Virus record (IMG/VR): IMGVR_UViG_3300031699_000005
Span: 1 to 41,746 of that record
Reading direction: 5' to 3' (one strand)
DNA: 41,746 bases
DNA from: a virus
Shown here: positions 1-8,205 of the stretch, piece by piece
Numbering within the stretch: the stretch's first letter is position 1
Layout of the letters: every line of letters begins with the position of its first letter
Notes under the pieces: generated by a model
Seen by the model: only the letters and a program-made list of their open reading frames with translations
Told to the model about the DNA's origin: nothing
The model's database searches: none
Program-made: the position numbers and the translations under genes

Positions 1-317
1 AGACGGGCGTTCACGGCGACGTCGTCTTCCACGACACGCCAAACAACGTCTACGACATCAGCGTCAACCTCCTCGAGAAGAGCCCGTTGAACTCGAGCCT
101 CGTGGACGTCTTCGCCGCCCAGCGCGCGAACTCCTCGAGCGGACCAACGACGCTGACGATCTCCGAGTCCTCGACAGGGTTCCGCCTGTCTGGCCAGGCG
201 ATGATCAGCAAGGAGCCCGACATCACCGGGAACGCCGAGGCCCAGAACTGGACCTGGCAGCTCAAGCTCGCATCGCCCGACGGCATCCAGTATCAGAGCG
301 CAAGCCCCGTCGTGTAG
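1..317 (+). CDS. Tail tube protein (DUF3277-like), 3' part of a gene split by the window ends
   Basis: The frame is open from base 3 to the stop at 315-317 (104 residues). The other 36 codons are at 41638-41746, and the seam codon is c+ag = CAG (Gln). The joined protein is 141 residues, a usual size for the DUF3277 family of phage structural proteins. Family features seen are a GVHGDVV stretch, NNVYDISVNLLEKSP and NWTWQL near the C-terminus. The gene directly follows a DUF3383-type sheath gene and precedes the tail-assembly chaperone, which is the usual order for contractile phages of this kind, so the product is most likely the inner tail tube subunit. Family recognition is from residue patterns only. 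Confidence 0.85.
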   Translation, partial: TGVHGDVVFHDTPNNVYDISVNLLEKSPLNSSLVDVFAAQRANSSSGPTTLTISESSTGFRLSGQAMISKEPDITGNAEAQNWTWQLKLASPDGIQYQSASPVV

Positions 318-344
318 TCGACGGGCGAAGGAAGGACCGGCCCC

Positions 345-836
345 ATGGACCTCCCGCACAAGACCGCGAAGATCGGAGCGCACGAGTACCGCGCGACGGC
401 GCTGCCCCTCGACGACTGGGGCGACTACTGCGAGTTTCTCGCCCGCGTCCTCGGCGAGCCCGCAGGAGCGTTCCTCAAGGGATTCCAGGTCGGCGACCTC
501 CAGGACCTGCTCGGCAACGACACGGCGACGGGCGCGAAGCTCCTCGACCTCGCCCAGCACCAGGTCACGAAGCACAACATCCTGGAGATGTGCCACCACA
601 TGGGCCCAGGGCTGGCCGTGCGCGACGAAGCGGGCGAGTGGCAGGCGTTGTCCCTCGACCGACAAAAGCTCCACTGGGCCTACTACCGCGGCGAGCTCCC
701 CGGTGTGGTGATCCTCTTCGCGAGGGCGCAGCTCGAGGATTTTTTCTCTGGGGTCGGCGCGCTCTTGCCGAAGAGCGCCGCCGACACAGGGACCCGAAGC
801 GCGACGCCAAGCGCCGGCGCCCCCCTGACCACCTAG
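345..836 (+). CDS. Tail assembly chaperone, unshifted product (G-like)
   Basis: This 163-residue protein lies between the tube gene and the tape measure gene, where tailed phages keep the tail-assembly chaperone that coats the tape measure during tail polymerisation. The start ATG follows a purine-rich AAGGAAGG. The N-terminal ~130 residues look like an ordered domain (DDWGDYCEFLARVLGE, VTKHNILEMCHHMGPGL). The last ~30 residues are low complexity (SAADTGTRSATPSAGAPLTT), as expected for a short read-through tail. A slippery heptamer at 740-746 lets a fraction of ribosomes make the longer form ending at 1006. Confidence 0.8.
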   Translation: MDLPHKTAKIGAHEYRATALPLDDWGDYCEFLARVLGEPAGAFLKGFQVGDLQDLLGNDTATGAKLLDLAQHQVTKHNILEMCHHMGPGLAVRDEAGEWQALSLDRQKLHWAYYRGELPGVVILFARAQLEDFFSGVGALLPKSAADTGTRSATPSAGAPLTT

Positions 837-1006
837 CGTCGAGCTGGCCACGCTGGATGCTCCTGCGAGCCGCGACGCACCCAGCGTGCTCCGCGACGCT
901 CGCAGACCTGCGCACAAGACACACAATCAGGGACCTGATAGATTACTGGGAGACGCTCGAGTTCCTCGACGCCGCCAGGGAGGCCGATGATGCCAGCGCT
1001 CCGTGA
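345..1006 (+). CDS. Tail assembly chaperone, -1 frameshift fusion (GT-like)
   Basis: Reading 345-746 and then continuing one base back from 746 gives an open frame to the stop at 1004-1006: 134 + 86 residues, 220 in all. The shifted part contains a protein-like segment (IRDLIDYWETLEFLDAAREA) resembling the T half of lambda-type G/GT chaperones, which follow a helical pattern and contact the tail tube protein. The 3' end overlaps the tape measure start at 987. Two tail-assembly products made by -1 frameshifting directly upstream of the tape measure gene is a conserved arrangement in long-tailed phages. Here it is read from sequence, not shown experimentally. Confidence 0.75.
740..782 (+). other. 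Programmed -1 ribosomal frameshift signal
   Basis: The heptamer TTTTTTC at 740-746 is positioned as T TTT TTC relative to the upstream frame (gat ttt ttc), so both Phe tRNAs can re-pair after a -1 slip. A hairpin follows: GCGCTCTT (759-766) pairs with AAGAGCGC (771-778) around a GCCG loop. With one bulged C it extends through GGC 756-758 / GCC 780-782. That leaves about 9 nt between slip site and stem, the usual spacing for a stimulatory structure. Confidence 0.8.
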
Positions 1007-2675
1007 GGTTTTCGCCGAGTTCGGCATCCGCTTCGATCGCGATCGCGCGCTCCAGAAGGGCGAGAAGGCGACGGAGAAGGCGACGCGGGGGCTTGGCAAG
1101 CTCGACAAACAGAGCGCCAAGGTCTCCACCTCTCAGCGCGTTATGGGCCGAGCCGTCGAGGAGGTCTCAGGGATCTTCCGGGGCTTCGCCGCCGCCCTCG
1201 GAGCGGCCGCATTGGTGCAGGGCTTCCGCACCATGATCTCCGACACGATCGAATCGACGACGACGATCGCCCGCTGGGCTGACCGGCTCGGGATGAGTGA
1301 GCAGGCTCTCTACTCGTGGTCTCGCGTAGCGGCCAGGTTCGGAGGCGACATCGACGACGTCACCGACGCGTTCAAAGAGCTCCAGATCAAGACGCGCGAC
1401 GCCATGGCAGGAGGCGGGGTCGCCGGCGATTCGTGGAAGATGCTGGGGATCGACGTCCGCTCCCTGACTCCGATCCTCAACGACCAGGAGGCGCTCATGG
1501 AGCGCTTCATCGAGGGGCTCAACGGCGTCGACGAGGCGACCCGGAATTTCGTGATCGACGACATTATGAGCGACGCCGGGACGCGCCTGACAGAGATGTT
1601 CGCAGTCGGCGTCCCTGGGCTTCGAGCGATGCGCTCCGAGATCGACCAGCTGGGAGGGAGACAGTTCCCGGCGCTGGCGCAGCAGACTCGGTCCTACCGT
1701 GCCGCAGCGGCTCGCCTCAACGAAACCTGGACCGCGGCTCGTGATGCGCTGGCGCTTCACATCCTTCCGCTGCTGACCGCTGGCGCTGAGAAGTTCAGAT
1801 CCATGATCGGTATCGTCCGCGCCCTGGCGGACAGCACGACGCTCCTTCGAACTGTGATTATAGCCGTGGGCGCAGCAGCGGCCGCGGCGGGCCTCGCGGC
1901 GGCGGTTGCATGGGGCCCCGCCATCGTGACGGTCCTCGCGGTCGCTGCTGGGGTCGCGGTTCTCGCCCTCGCCGTGGATGACCTCGTTGTATTCATGGAC
2001 AACTCCGGAGACAGCGTCACGCAGCGCCTCGTCGAATGGGCGGTGGGCACGGAGCGCGCCGCCGCGGGGGCGGACAAACTCCGCTTCGCGATTCGGCTCC
2101 TGGCGGAGATGTTCGATTGGTTCTTCGACTCCCTCCGAGTAGTGACTCAGCTAGGCAATATCTGGGCGCCCCTCCGTTCCTTGCTCCAGGGTAGTACGGC
2201 GCCGATGGACGAGGCTATGAATACCCTGGGGGAGCGCGTAACAGGCCTCATCAGGAACAACACGGGTGAGCTAGACTCCGTGGGGGAACTCTCGCCGGCA
2301 CGCCAGGCGGAGCTGGAGGTCATCCGGGGGCAACGCCAGCGTGCCCGAATGCAGTCTAGGGCGGAAGCGGAGACCCCGATGCCGTGGGAGCTCGACGCGG
2401 CCGAGCGAGCCCAGATGTCGATCCCAGCCAGAGCACCCATGGAGCGGCGCCCCGTGGTGGGCCCTGTCGGGACCGGAGGCGGGCGCCCGCGCGTGGACGT
2501 CCAGGCGCCCATGGACGTCAACGTCACCGTCAACGAAGCCACCGACGCGGCGACGGTCCGCCAACAGGTCGAGACGGCCGTCCGTTCCGCGAGCGACGAG
2601 CAGTGGTCCAGGATATCCAGGGACCTGAGCGACCTTATCAGCGACAACGAGATGACAATGGTGGAGGGCGAGTGA
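987..2675 (+). CDS. Tape measure protein
   Basis: This 562-residue protein sets tail length and occupies the tail lumen. It follows the frameshifting chaperone and precedes the baseplate genes, as tape measure genes do. The N-terminal third is rich in helix-forming, charged residues. A strongly hydrophobic Ala/Val-rich segment lies at about residues 285-340 (for example VTVLAVAAGVAVLALAVDDL), typical of the membrane-active part of tape measures. The C-terminal region is Pro/Arg-rich. The start ATG at 987 (or 990) sits after AGGGAGG at 977-983. The length is short for the family, consistent with a short contractile tail. Confidence 0.88.
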   Translation: MMPALREVFAEFGIRFDRDRALQKGEKATEKATRGLGKLDKQSAKVSTSQRVMGRAVEEVSGIFRGFAAALGAAALVQGFRTMISDTIESTTTIARWADRLGMSEQALYSWSRVAARFGGDIDDVTDAFKELQIKTRDAMAGGGVAGDSWKMLGIDVRSLTPILNDQEALMERFIEGLNGVDEATRNFVIDDIMSDAGTRLTEMFAVGVPGLRAMRSEIDQLGGRQFPALAQQTRSYRAAAARLNETWTAARDALALHILPLLTAGAEKFRSMIGIVRALADSTTLLRTVIIAVGAAAAAAGLAAAVAWGPAIVTVLAVAAGVAVLALAVDDLVVFMDNSGDSVTQRLVEWAVGTERAAAGADKLRFAIRLLAEMFDWFFDSLRVVTQLGNIWAPLRSLLQGSTAPMDEAMNTLGERVTGLIRNNTGELDSVGELSPARQAELEVIRGQRQRARMQSRAEAETPMPWELDAAERAQMSIPARAPMERRPVVGPVGTGGGRPRVDVQAPMDVNVTVNEATDAATVRQQVETAVRSASDEQWSRISRDLSDLISDNEMTMVEGE

Positions 2676-2676
2676 C

Positions 2677-3369
2677 ATGCTGATCATCTCGTGGGTCACC
2701 GAGTCGACCGTCCAACTGCCCGAGGGCGGCGACGGCGTCTCCCAGGTCTTCGACGAGCTCAGGCTCGACATCGTCGAGAGCGACACCTACGAGGGCGTCA
2801 CCGAGTACACCGAGGACGCCGTCGAGGGGTCGGCTGTCACGGAGCACGCGACTCCGAAGCTCGAGCGGTACCAGGTCACGGCGTGGATCTCGGAGCGGCC
2901 GAGCAGGATGGACCTCGTGCCTGGCACATCGAGGGTGACGCCGGCCGGGAGCCCCGTCGGATTCATCACGCCGCCAGAGGGGACGGCTCGCGCTGCAGAC
3001 ACCGTCGCCATGCTCCACGAGCTCCGGAGGAACGCGACGCTGGTCAGCGTCGAGGGCGCTCGCCTTCCGATCGAGGAGTGGGTGATCGAGTCCGTCGGTA
3101 CGCCGCGGACGGCCGACGACGCCGGGGCCCTCGTGGCTAACATCGCCTTCCGCGAGTGGCGTGTTGCGACCCTCGAGGACGTCGACGCCCCGAGCCCAAC
3201 TGTCGAGCGCGGGCGCAGGCGTGCGAGCCAGGGCACCCAGACGGCCACACAGGCCAGCGACGCGACGCCTGACCCAGCGCCAGCGGCCCGAGACTCTACG
3301 GCTGCAGCCCTGCTCAGGAGCGCCCTGGGAGGCCGGTCCCTTGGCGACGTCGCGAGAGGGGTTCAGTAG
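2677..3369 (+). CDS. Baseplate protein, Dit-like N-terminal domain
   Basis: The 230-residue protein starts at an ATG two bases after the tape measure stop, with GGTGGAGGG upstream. Residues 20-105 resemble the Dit-like N-terminal domain of small contractile phages (FDELRLDIVESDTYEG, SAVTEHATPKLERYQVTAWI), which forms the collar between tail tube and baseplate. The last ~65 residues are Ala/Thr/Arg-rich and probably flexible. It is the first of a run of baseplate genes in the order found in minimal myophages such as cyanophage Pam3. Family assignment rests on pattern recognition and gene order. Confidence 0.7.
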   Translation: MLIISWVTESTVQLPEGGDGVSQVFDELRLDIVESDTYEGVTEYTEDAVEGSAVTEHATPKLERYQVTAWISERPSRMDLVPGTSRVTPAGSPVGFITPPEGTARAADTVAMLHELRRNATLVSVEGARLPIEEWVIESVGTPRTADDAGALVANIAFREWRVATLEDVDAPSPTVERGRRRASQGTQTATQASDATPDPAPAARDSTAAALLRSALGGRSLGDVARGVQ

Positions 3370-3684
3370 ATGGCCATCTTCGCAATCCCGATCGTCCCTA
3401 CGGAGAGCAACCTCGAACAGCAGGTCGTGCTCGACGGCGTGACGTACACGATGCGCGTGCTCTGGAACGGGCGCTCTCGCCGCTACTACATGAGCCTCGA
3501 GGAGGCCGACGGGACGCCCATCATCACAGGCCGAAAGATCGTCGCCGACGCTCCGTGGGCGTACCACGACGCCATCGAGACAAGGCCTCCCGGGACGATC
3601 TGGGTAATCACCACGGACCCGCAGGGCGTCGACCCTGGGCTTCGTGACCTAGGCGCTCGCGCCTTCCTTGGGTACGTGTCGTGA
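3370..3684 (+). CDS. Baseplate plug protein (Pam3 gp18-like)
   Basis: This 104-residue protein shows the small beta-rich layout of phage baseplate plug proteins: VVLDGVTYTMRVLWNGRSRR early, EADGTPIITGRKIV in the middle, TIWVITTD and GLRDLGARAFLGYV at the end. The family closes the central channel of the baseplate hub in Pam3-type phages. The start ATG immediately follows the upstream TAG stop. The end overlaps the next gene's GTG by four bases (GTGA), indicating translational coupling within the baseplate operon. Confidence 0.8.
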   Translation: MAIFAIPIVPTESNLEQQVVLDGVTYTMRVLWNGRSRRYYMSLEEADGTPIITGRKIVADAPWAYHDAIETRPPGTIWVITTDPQGVDPGLRDLGARAFLGYVS

Positions 3685-4538
3685 GCCTCTGGCTCCGCGA
3701 CTGGTCCCTGCAGATCGGCACCGTCCTCGTGCGCCTCGGTGCCGACCCTCGCGCCGTGCCAACCATGACTTTCAACGTCCAGCGGTCGCTCGGCCGAGAG
3801 CCCAATAAGGCAAGCATCGCGATCGCCAACCTCTCCGACACGATGGTCGCGCGGCTCTCGGGCCTCGACGGTCCACAGGTCGAGCTCCGCGCTGGCTACC
3901 AGGGGCAGATCGAGACGATCTTCCTGGGCGACGCCAGGGACATCTGGACGGTCACCGACGGGGTGACCCGCTGGACGAAGGTCGAGGCGCAGGACGGTGG
4001 CACCTCCTACCGCACCGCCGAGCTCGACCGCTCCTTCGCTGCAGGGACGCCCGTCTCCACCGTGATCGTCGCCTGCGCGACGGCGATGGGTGTGGGCCTG
4101 GGCAACGCCCAGAGCGTCGCTGCGGCCGCCGAGTTGTCCTCGGGTGGATCGACCTACCCAAGTGGAACGAGCGTTTCTGGGCCGGCCTGGAGGTCGCTGG
4201 ACAGAGTGTGCCGATCCTGCGGGCTGCGCTGGTCCGTGCAGACCGGAGTGCTACAGCTACGCGGAGGGCGCCGACAGGCTGCCGTGACGTCCTCCGTGCT
4301 CCTCACCCCGAGCACAGGACTCCTCGGCAGCCCGTCTCGAGGAGCTCGCGATCGTCGCGGCGACGTCGTCTACTCGGCGACCGCCCTGCTTCGCCCGGGC
4401 ATCTATCCGGGGCGCGTGGTACGAATCGAGAGCCGCGACCTGACTGCGACCCTGCTCTGCTCGAGGACGCAGCACACTGGCGAAACGACCGGGCCAGCGT
4501 GGACGGTCGGGATGGAGCTCAAGGAGTACGATGCCTGA
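3681..4538 (+). CDS. Baseplate hub protein (gp27/gpD-like)
   Basis: The 285-residue protein starts at GTG overlapping the plug gene stop. It begins with a beta-rich segment (MTFNVQRSLGREPNKASIAI, NLSDTMVARLSG, VELRAGYQG, IFLGDARD) characteristic of phage hub proteins related to T4 gp27 and gpD, which form a trimeric ring between tube and spike. A later segment (RSLDRVCRSCGLRWSVQTGVL) matches the usual second barrel. It sits between plug and spike genes, as expected. The hub role is inferred from pattern and position. Confidence 0.75.
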   Translation: MSLWLRDWSLQIGTVLVRLGADPRAVPTMTFNVQRSLGREPNKASIAIANLSDTMVARLSGLDGPQVELRAGYQGQIETIFLGDARDIWTVTDGVTRWTKVEAQDGGTSYRTAELDRSFAAGTPVSTVIVACATAMGVGLGNAQSVAAAAELSSGGSTYPSGTSVSGPAWRSLDRVCRSCGLRWSVQTGVLQLRGGRRQAAVTSSVLLTPSTGLLGSPSRGARDRRGDVVYSATALLRPGIYPGRVVRIESRDLTATLLCSRTQHTGETTGPAWTVGMELKEYDA

Positions 4539-5163
4539 GCAGCACGCAGATTTTGTCGAGACGGTCTCGGCGCTCCTCCAGGCGAGCAACTCGCGCGTCA
4601 AGGGCGCCGTGGTCGTCAAGGTGCAGTCCTTCTCGCGGACGGCCTGCACCGCCGTCGTCGAGCCCCAGGTAAGGCGCGGCGCCGAGACGGAGGCTCCCAT
4701 CACGGACGTGCCCGTGCTCTTCCCTGGGGCCCGCTGGGACGTCCAGGCCGGCGAGTACGGCGTGCTTCTCACGGCCGGGCTCAACTGGAGGCGCTGGTGG
4801 CGCACGGGGCAGGTGAGCCCCGTTGAGGACGGAGCCCAGCACGACAACGCAACCGGCGTTCTGCTCCTCGGTCTCCACCCTCAGTCCGCGGCACCGAGCA
4901 TCCCGTCGAGTTCGACGGTCCTGGAAAAGCCGACCGTGGGAGGGACCGTGCGACTCGGCGACGCGGCCGCGACGAAGGCCGTCGTACACGAGGACCTCCT
5001 GAGCGGGCTGGCAAACCTCCTCGGCGTTCTGGACACCTGGGGGGCGAGCGTCGGCACAGCGACAGGCGTCGCGTGGGGGCCCGTGCAGCTCGTCCTGCAG
5101 GCCGTCGTCAACAGCATCACCCTGGGTGTTTTCCAGAGCCCGAGCGTCAAGGTGGAGGACTGA
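4531..5163 (+). CDS. Baseplate spike protein (Gp138-like N-terminal domain)
   Basis: This 210-residue protein starts at an ATG behind AAGGAG (4521-4526), overlapping the hub gene. The N-terminal half has the OB-fold pattern of the Gp138 N-terminal family (VVVKVQSFSRTACTAVVEP, ITDVPVLFPG, GEYGVLLTAGLNWRRWW), the membrane-piercing spike base of small myophages. The C-terminal part contains TVRLGDAAATKAVVHEDLL, a common beta-helix or plug-like segment after the OB fold. It should be a trimer on the tail axis. No His-rich iron-binding tip is obvious. Confidence 0.78.
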   Translation: MPEQHADFVETVSALLQASNSRVKGAVVVKVQSFSRTACTAVVEPQVRRGAETEAPITDVPVLFPGARWDVQAGEYGVLLTAGLNWRRWWRTGQVSPVEDGAQHDNATGVLLLGLHPQSAAPSIPSSSTVLEKPTVGGTVRLGDAAATKAVVHEDLLSGLANLLGVLDTWGASVGTATGVAWGPVQLVLQAVVNSITLGVFQSPSVKVED

Positions 5164-5164
5164 T

Positions 5165-5605
5165 ATGTCTGGCTACAAGCTCGTCACCCTGACCTCGGCG
5201 ACGAATCCCGTCGCCCACGATCTCGAGATCGACGACGTCGGGCAGCTCGTATGGATCGGTGGCGACGTCAAGGACAAGACGTCGTACGCGACGATGGTCG
5301 TCCAGCGGCTCAAGTGCCGATGGCTCGAGTGGCAGGGCGAGTGGTACCTCGACCAGCGCCGAGGGACACCGTGGGAGCAGGCGATCTTCCGCAAGGGGAT
5401 CACGGCTGCGAGGCTCCGGAAGGTCTTCCGCGAGGTCGCACTCGGGACGCCAGGGGTTCGCTCCGTCGTCCGTGTCGCAGTTACGATGGACCGCCGAGCT
5501 CGGCAGGCTGCGATTGACTTCGATCTCACCATGGAGAACAGAGCCCAGGTCTCGAGCGACCAACTGGACGCTCCATTCATCGTCCCGATTCCGGAGGCAG
5601 CATGA
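5165..5605 (+). CDS. Baseplate wedge protein (gp25-like)
   Basis: The start was set at ATG 5165 because GGTGGAGG lies at 5151-5158. An in-frame ATG at 5126 would extend into the upstream gene. The product is 146 residues. It shows the T4 gp25 / gpW-like layout: an N-terminal LEIDDVGQLVWIGGD, a central YLDQRRGTPWEQAIFRKG, and a C-terminal beta segment with VRVAVTMDRRARQAAIDFDL. This family is the sheath-like wedge component that nucleates sheath assembly. It sits between spike and gpJ-like genes, the usual place. Confidence 0.78.
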   Translation: MSGYKLVTLTSATNPVAHDLEIDDVGQLVWIGGDVKDKTSYATMVVQRLKCRWLEWQGEWYLDQRRGTPWEQAIFRKGITAARLRKVFREVALGTPGVRSVVRVAVTMDRRARQAAIDFDLTMENRAQVSSDQLDAPFIVPIPEAA

Positions 5606-6771
5606 CCGACCAGCTCGACCTGACAGGACTCTCGATCGATACCCTCGAGGAGCGCACGGCTGCCGTCCACTCGAGCCTGCGCTCGAGCATCTCGCCAGTG
5701 CTCGACGTCTCCGAGGACCAGCCGATCGGGCAGATCACCAGGGTCCTCCTGGAGCACGTCCAGCAGCTCGCCGAGCTCATCCAGGAGGTCCACGCAGGGC
5801 TCGACCCAGATGAGGCGAGCGGACAGACACTCGACGCCGTCGCGTCGATCACTGGCACCTACCGCCGCCCTGCGACCTACGGAACGGCATCGCTGACGCT
5901 TACCTTCACAGGAGCCGCGACAGTGCCCGCTGGTTCACTCGTGGCGTCGTCCGTCGATGCGACGAGCCTGTGGGCGCTGGACGAGGACGTCGTCGCCACT
6001 GGGGCCGGTGACGTCGACGGGGCTGCGACCTGCACGGTGGTCGGGCCCGTCGCCGCAGCAGCAGGTGAGCTCACCGTGATCTCGACGCCCGTCGCAGGAT
6101 GGAGCGCCGTGACAAACGCGGCCGACGCATCGGAGGGACTCGAGATCGAGACCGATACGGAGCTTCGCCTGCGACGAGAGATCGAGGTCCCAGGCGGTGG
6201 CTCGGGGTCCATTGACAGCATCGTCGCCGAGGTCAGGCCGATCGACGGCGTCCTCGAGGTGCTCGGCCTGGAGAACACCTCGTGGCGCGCAGACGCGCCG
6301 ATGCCCCCCCACTCCTTCGAGATCGTCTTTTGGTCGACGTACACGGGCGCCACGCTGACGGCGCTCGAGGTCCTCATCGCCGCCGCGATCTTCCGGGTCA
6401 AGGCGGCGTCGTGCCACGCCTACGGGTCGACGGAGGTCACGCACACCGACGACCAGGGGATCGACCACGTCGTAGGCATGACGCTGGCCGACGAGCTGGT
6501 CCTCGAGCTGGAGTACACCATCGAGACCAGCACTGGATACACGGAGGCGTCATTCAAGGCGGCGGTGGTCGCCGCGCTCACTTACGGAATCGGCGACGAT
6601 GTTCTGTACACGCGAGCCATCGCCGCGGGCTACGCCGCAGCAGGCGTCGAAAACGTCGTCTCGCTGACGATGACCCTCGATGGCGTGGGCCCCGTCACGG
6701 CGGACATTGCAGTCGGCCTGCGGGAGATCGCAACCTTGGACACGGCGGACATCACCGTCGTCGTGGTGTGA
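5602..6771 (+). CDS. Baseplate J-like protein (gpJ / Mu gp47 family)
   Basis: The 389-residue protein overlaps the gp25-like gene by ATGA. It shows standard gpJ-family features: an N-terminal helical segment with GQITRVLLEHVQQLAELIQE and GQTLDAVASITGTYRRPAT, beta-rich VPAGSLVAS and GWSAVTNAADA, then ETDTELRLRREIEVPGGGS. The family forms the wedge dimers that link hub to fibres and sheath in contractile tails. Length agrees with the family. Confidence 0.88.
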   Translation: MTDQLDLTGLSIDTLEERTAAVHSSLRSSISPVLDVSEDQPIGQITRVLLEHVQQLAELIQEVHAGLDPDEASGQTLDAVASITGTYRRPATYGTASLTLTFTGAATVPAGSLVASSVDATSLWALDEDVVATGAGDVDGAATCTVVGPVAAAAGELTVISTPVAGWSAVTNAADASEGLEIETDTELRLRREIEVPGGGSGSIDSIVAEVRPIDGVLEVLGLENTSWRADAPMPPHSFEIVFWSTYTGATLTALEVLIAAAIFRVKAASCHAYGSTEVTHTDDQGIDHVVGMTLADELVLELEYTIETSTGYTEASFKAAVVAALTYGIGDDVLYTRAIAAGYAAAGVENVVSLTMTLDGVGPVTADIAVGLREIATLDTADITVVVV

Positions 6772-6772
6772 G

Positions 6773-7576
6773 ATGCCGAGCACGTTGATATACAGCCCAG
6801 ATGGACCTGTACTCACGACGACGAAGCTCCGAGTGCAGGCGACCTCGGCGGACGCGACGCGGCTCCTCGCCGACACGCTGGACGTCACCGCGTACCCAGC
6901 TGCCGCTGCTGCCGTCCCTCTGGTGGTAGGTGGGAAGCTCGCCCCCGGGGTCTCCGGCCGCATCCTGTGGCTCAGTCCAGGGGACAGCGGATACCTCGAG
7001 GCGATGGTCGAGGTCGACATCGCCAGCGCCACGTACCTCGCCCCCGCGGAGCGCCTCACCGACGGCGACATGGAGGCGGCAGGCGTCGGGGACTGGACGG
7101 CAGGGTTTCCGGCCATCAGCAAGGAGAGCGATGGCGCAGGCGGCCAGTGCCTGCGCGTCGCGTACAACGGCACAGGAGGTCCCCAGCAGGTCACACAGGC
7201 TGGGCTCGCATCAATCCAATACGAGACCTACAGGATGACCGGACGCGTCCGAGGCAGTGCCAACGGCGTGACCTATGGTACTCCGCGCATTTATCCTGCG
7301 GCCTACGGCTACACGCTCCCATACATCGACCTCCCGAAAAGCACCGATTGGACCGCATTCGATGAGACCTTCGAGGTGAACAGCACGGAGCTCACGGCCT
7401 TCGGTGCTTTTCTGTCAGGCGCTTATGCCGACTTTTGGTACGAGTTCGACGACCTGTCCTTCACGAAGGTCGGGGAGCACAGCGTGCTCGCCGTGAACCA
7501 GGGCAGCCTGCTCGACTACAATGGGCGCCGCATTGAGCTCGTGGCGTCCGTGTACACCCGGGGGGATATGTCATGA
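6773..7576 (+). CDS. Baseplate/fibre-associated protein with carbohydrate-binding-like domain
   Basis: ATG 6773 is one base after the gpJ-like stop; an in-frame ATG at 6680 would overlap that gene deeply. The product is 267 residues. The middle region (about 92-235) has the look of a jelly-roll carbohydrate-binding module: RLTDGDMEAAGVGDWTAG at its start, GGQCLRVAYNG, YRMTGRVRGSANG, and a final ADFWYEFDDLSFTKVG. Such modules often decorate phage adhesion proteins. The N-terminal 90 residues resemble no family I recognise. Position between gpJ-like and DUF2612 wedge genes suggests it is a virion protein on the baseplate periphery. Carbohydrate binding is inferred. Confidence 0.6.
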   Translation: MPSTLIYSPDGPVLTTTKLRVQATSADATRLLADTLDVTAYPAAAAAVPLVVGGKLAPGVSGRILWLSPGDSGYLEAMVEVDIASATYLAPAERLTDGDMEAAGVGDWTAGFPAISKESDGAGGQCLRVAYNGTGGPQQVTQAGLASIQYETYRMTGRVRGSANGVTYGTPRIYPAAYGYTLPYIDLPKSTDWTAFDETFEVNSTELTAFGAFLSGAYADFWYEFDDLSFTKVGEHSVLAVNQGSLLDYNGRRIELVASVYTRGDMS

Positions 7577-8205
7577 CCATCGCAACGTGGGATGCCACGC
7601 TCTGGCTCGGCAGCGTCATCGACAGGGTCGAGCACGAGACGCAGGGGCTCGCCCGCCTTCTACGACAGTACGTCGACAGGCCGCGCGTCGAGGGGTTCCT
7701 CTCGGCATACCTGGAGCAGGTCCAGAGCCTCGACGACCTGGCGATCGAGGTGATGACCCAGGTCTGGCCGCTGACCGCCATCGGCGCCCAGATCGACGTC
7801 CTCGGGAAGATCGTAGGACGTGCGCGCGGCGGGATGCTGGATGACGAGTACCGCCTCTGGGTCCTCGCGAAGATTTTCATCAACAGAAGCAACGGTAGGA
7901 TCGAGGAGTTCTACGACGTCCTCGACATCCTGGGATTCACGGGGCACATCATCCGCGAGGCGTATCCGTGCCTCGTCGTGGTCGAGCTCTACGAGGCGAT
8001 CGCACCGAGCACGGTCTTCGACCTCCTGGACACGGCGCGGGCTGCGGGCGCCCGCCTTGACCTCGTGTACTCGACGACGACGCGCGCTGCGACCTTTCGA
8101 GCGAGCAGCATATACGGCGGCGACGACACCACTGCTGCGAACGGGGCGGGCTCCGTGTACGATGGTAGCGTGGGCGGAGCGTCCGCAGGGGAGTTCACCT
8201 CATGA
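7573..8205 (+). CDS. Phage wedge protein, DUF2612 family
   Basis: This 210-residue protein starts with an ATGA overlap. It carries the DUF2612 pattern: TGLARLLRQY-type N-terminus (GLARLLRQYVDRPRVEGFLS), GAQIDVLGKIVGRARGGM, DDEYRLWVLAKIFINRSNGR, then an aromatic beta segment YPCLVVVELYE. The family connects wedge to tail fibres in small contractile phages, a role like gpI. The last 45 residues (SIYGGDD...GSVYDGSVGG) are Gly/Ser-rich, often the fibre-contact tail. Confidence 0.82.
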   Translation: MTIATWDATLWLGSVIDRVEHETQGLARLLRQYVDRPRVEGFLSAYLEQVQSLDDLAIEVMTQVWPLTAIGAQIDVLGKIVGRARGGMLDDEYRLWVLAKIFINRSNGRIEEFYDVLDILGFTGHIIREAYPCLVVVELYEAIAPSTVFDLLDTARAAGARLDLVYSTTTRAATFRASSIYGGDDTTAANGAGSVYDGSVGGASAGEFTS

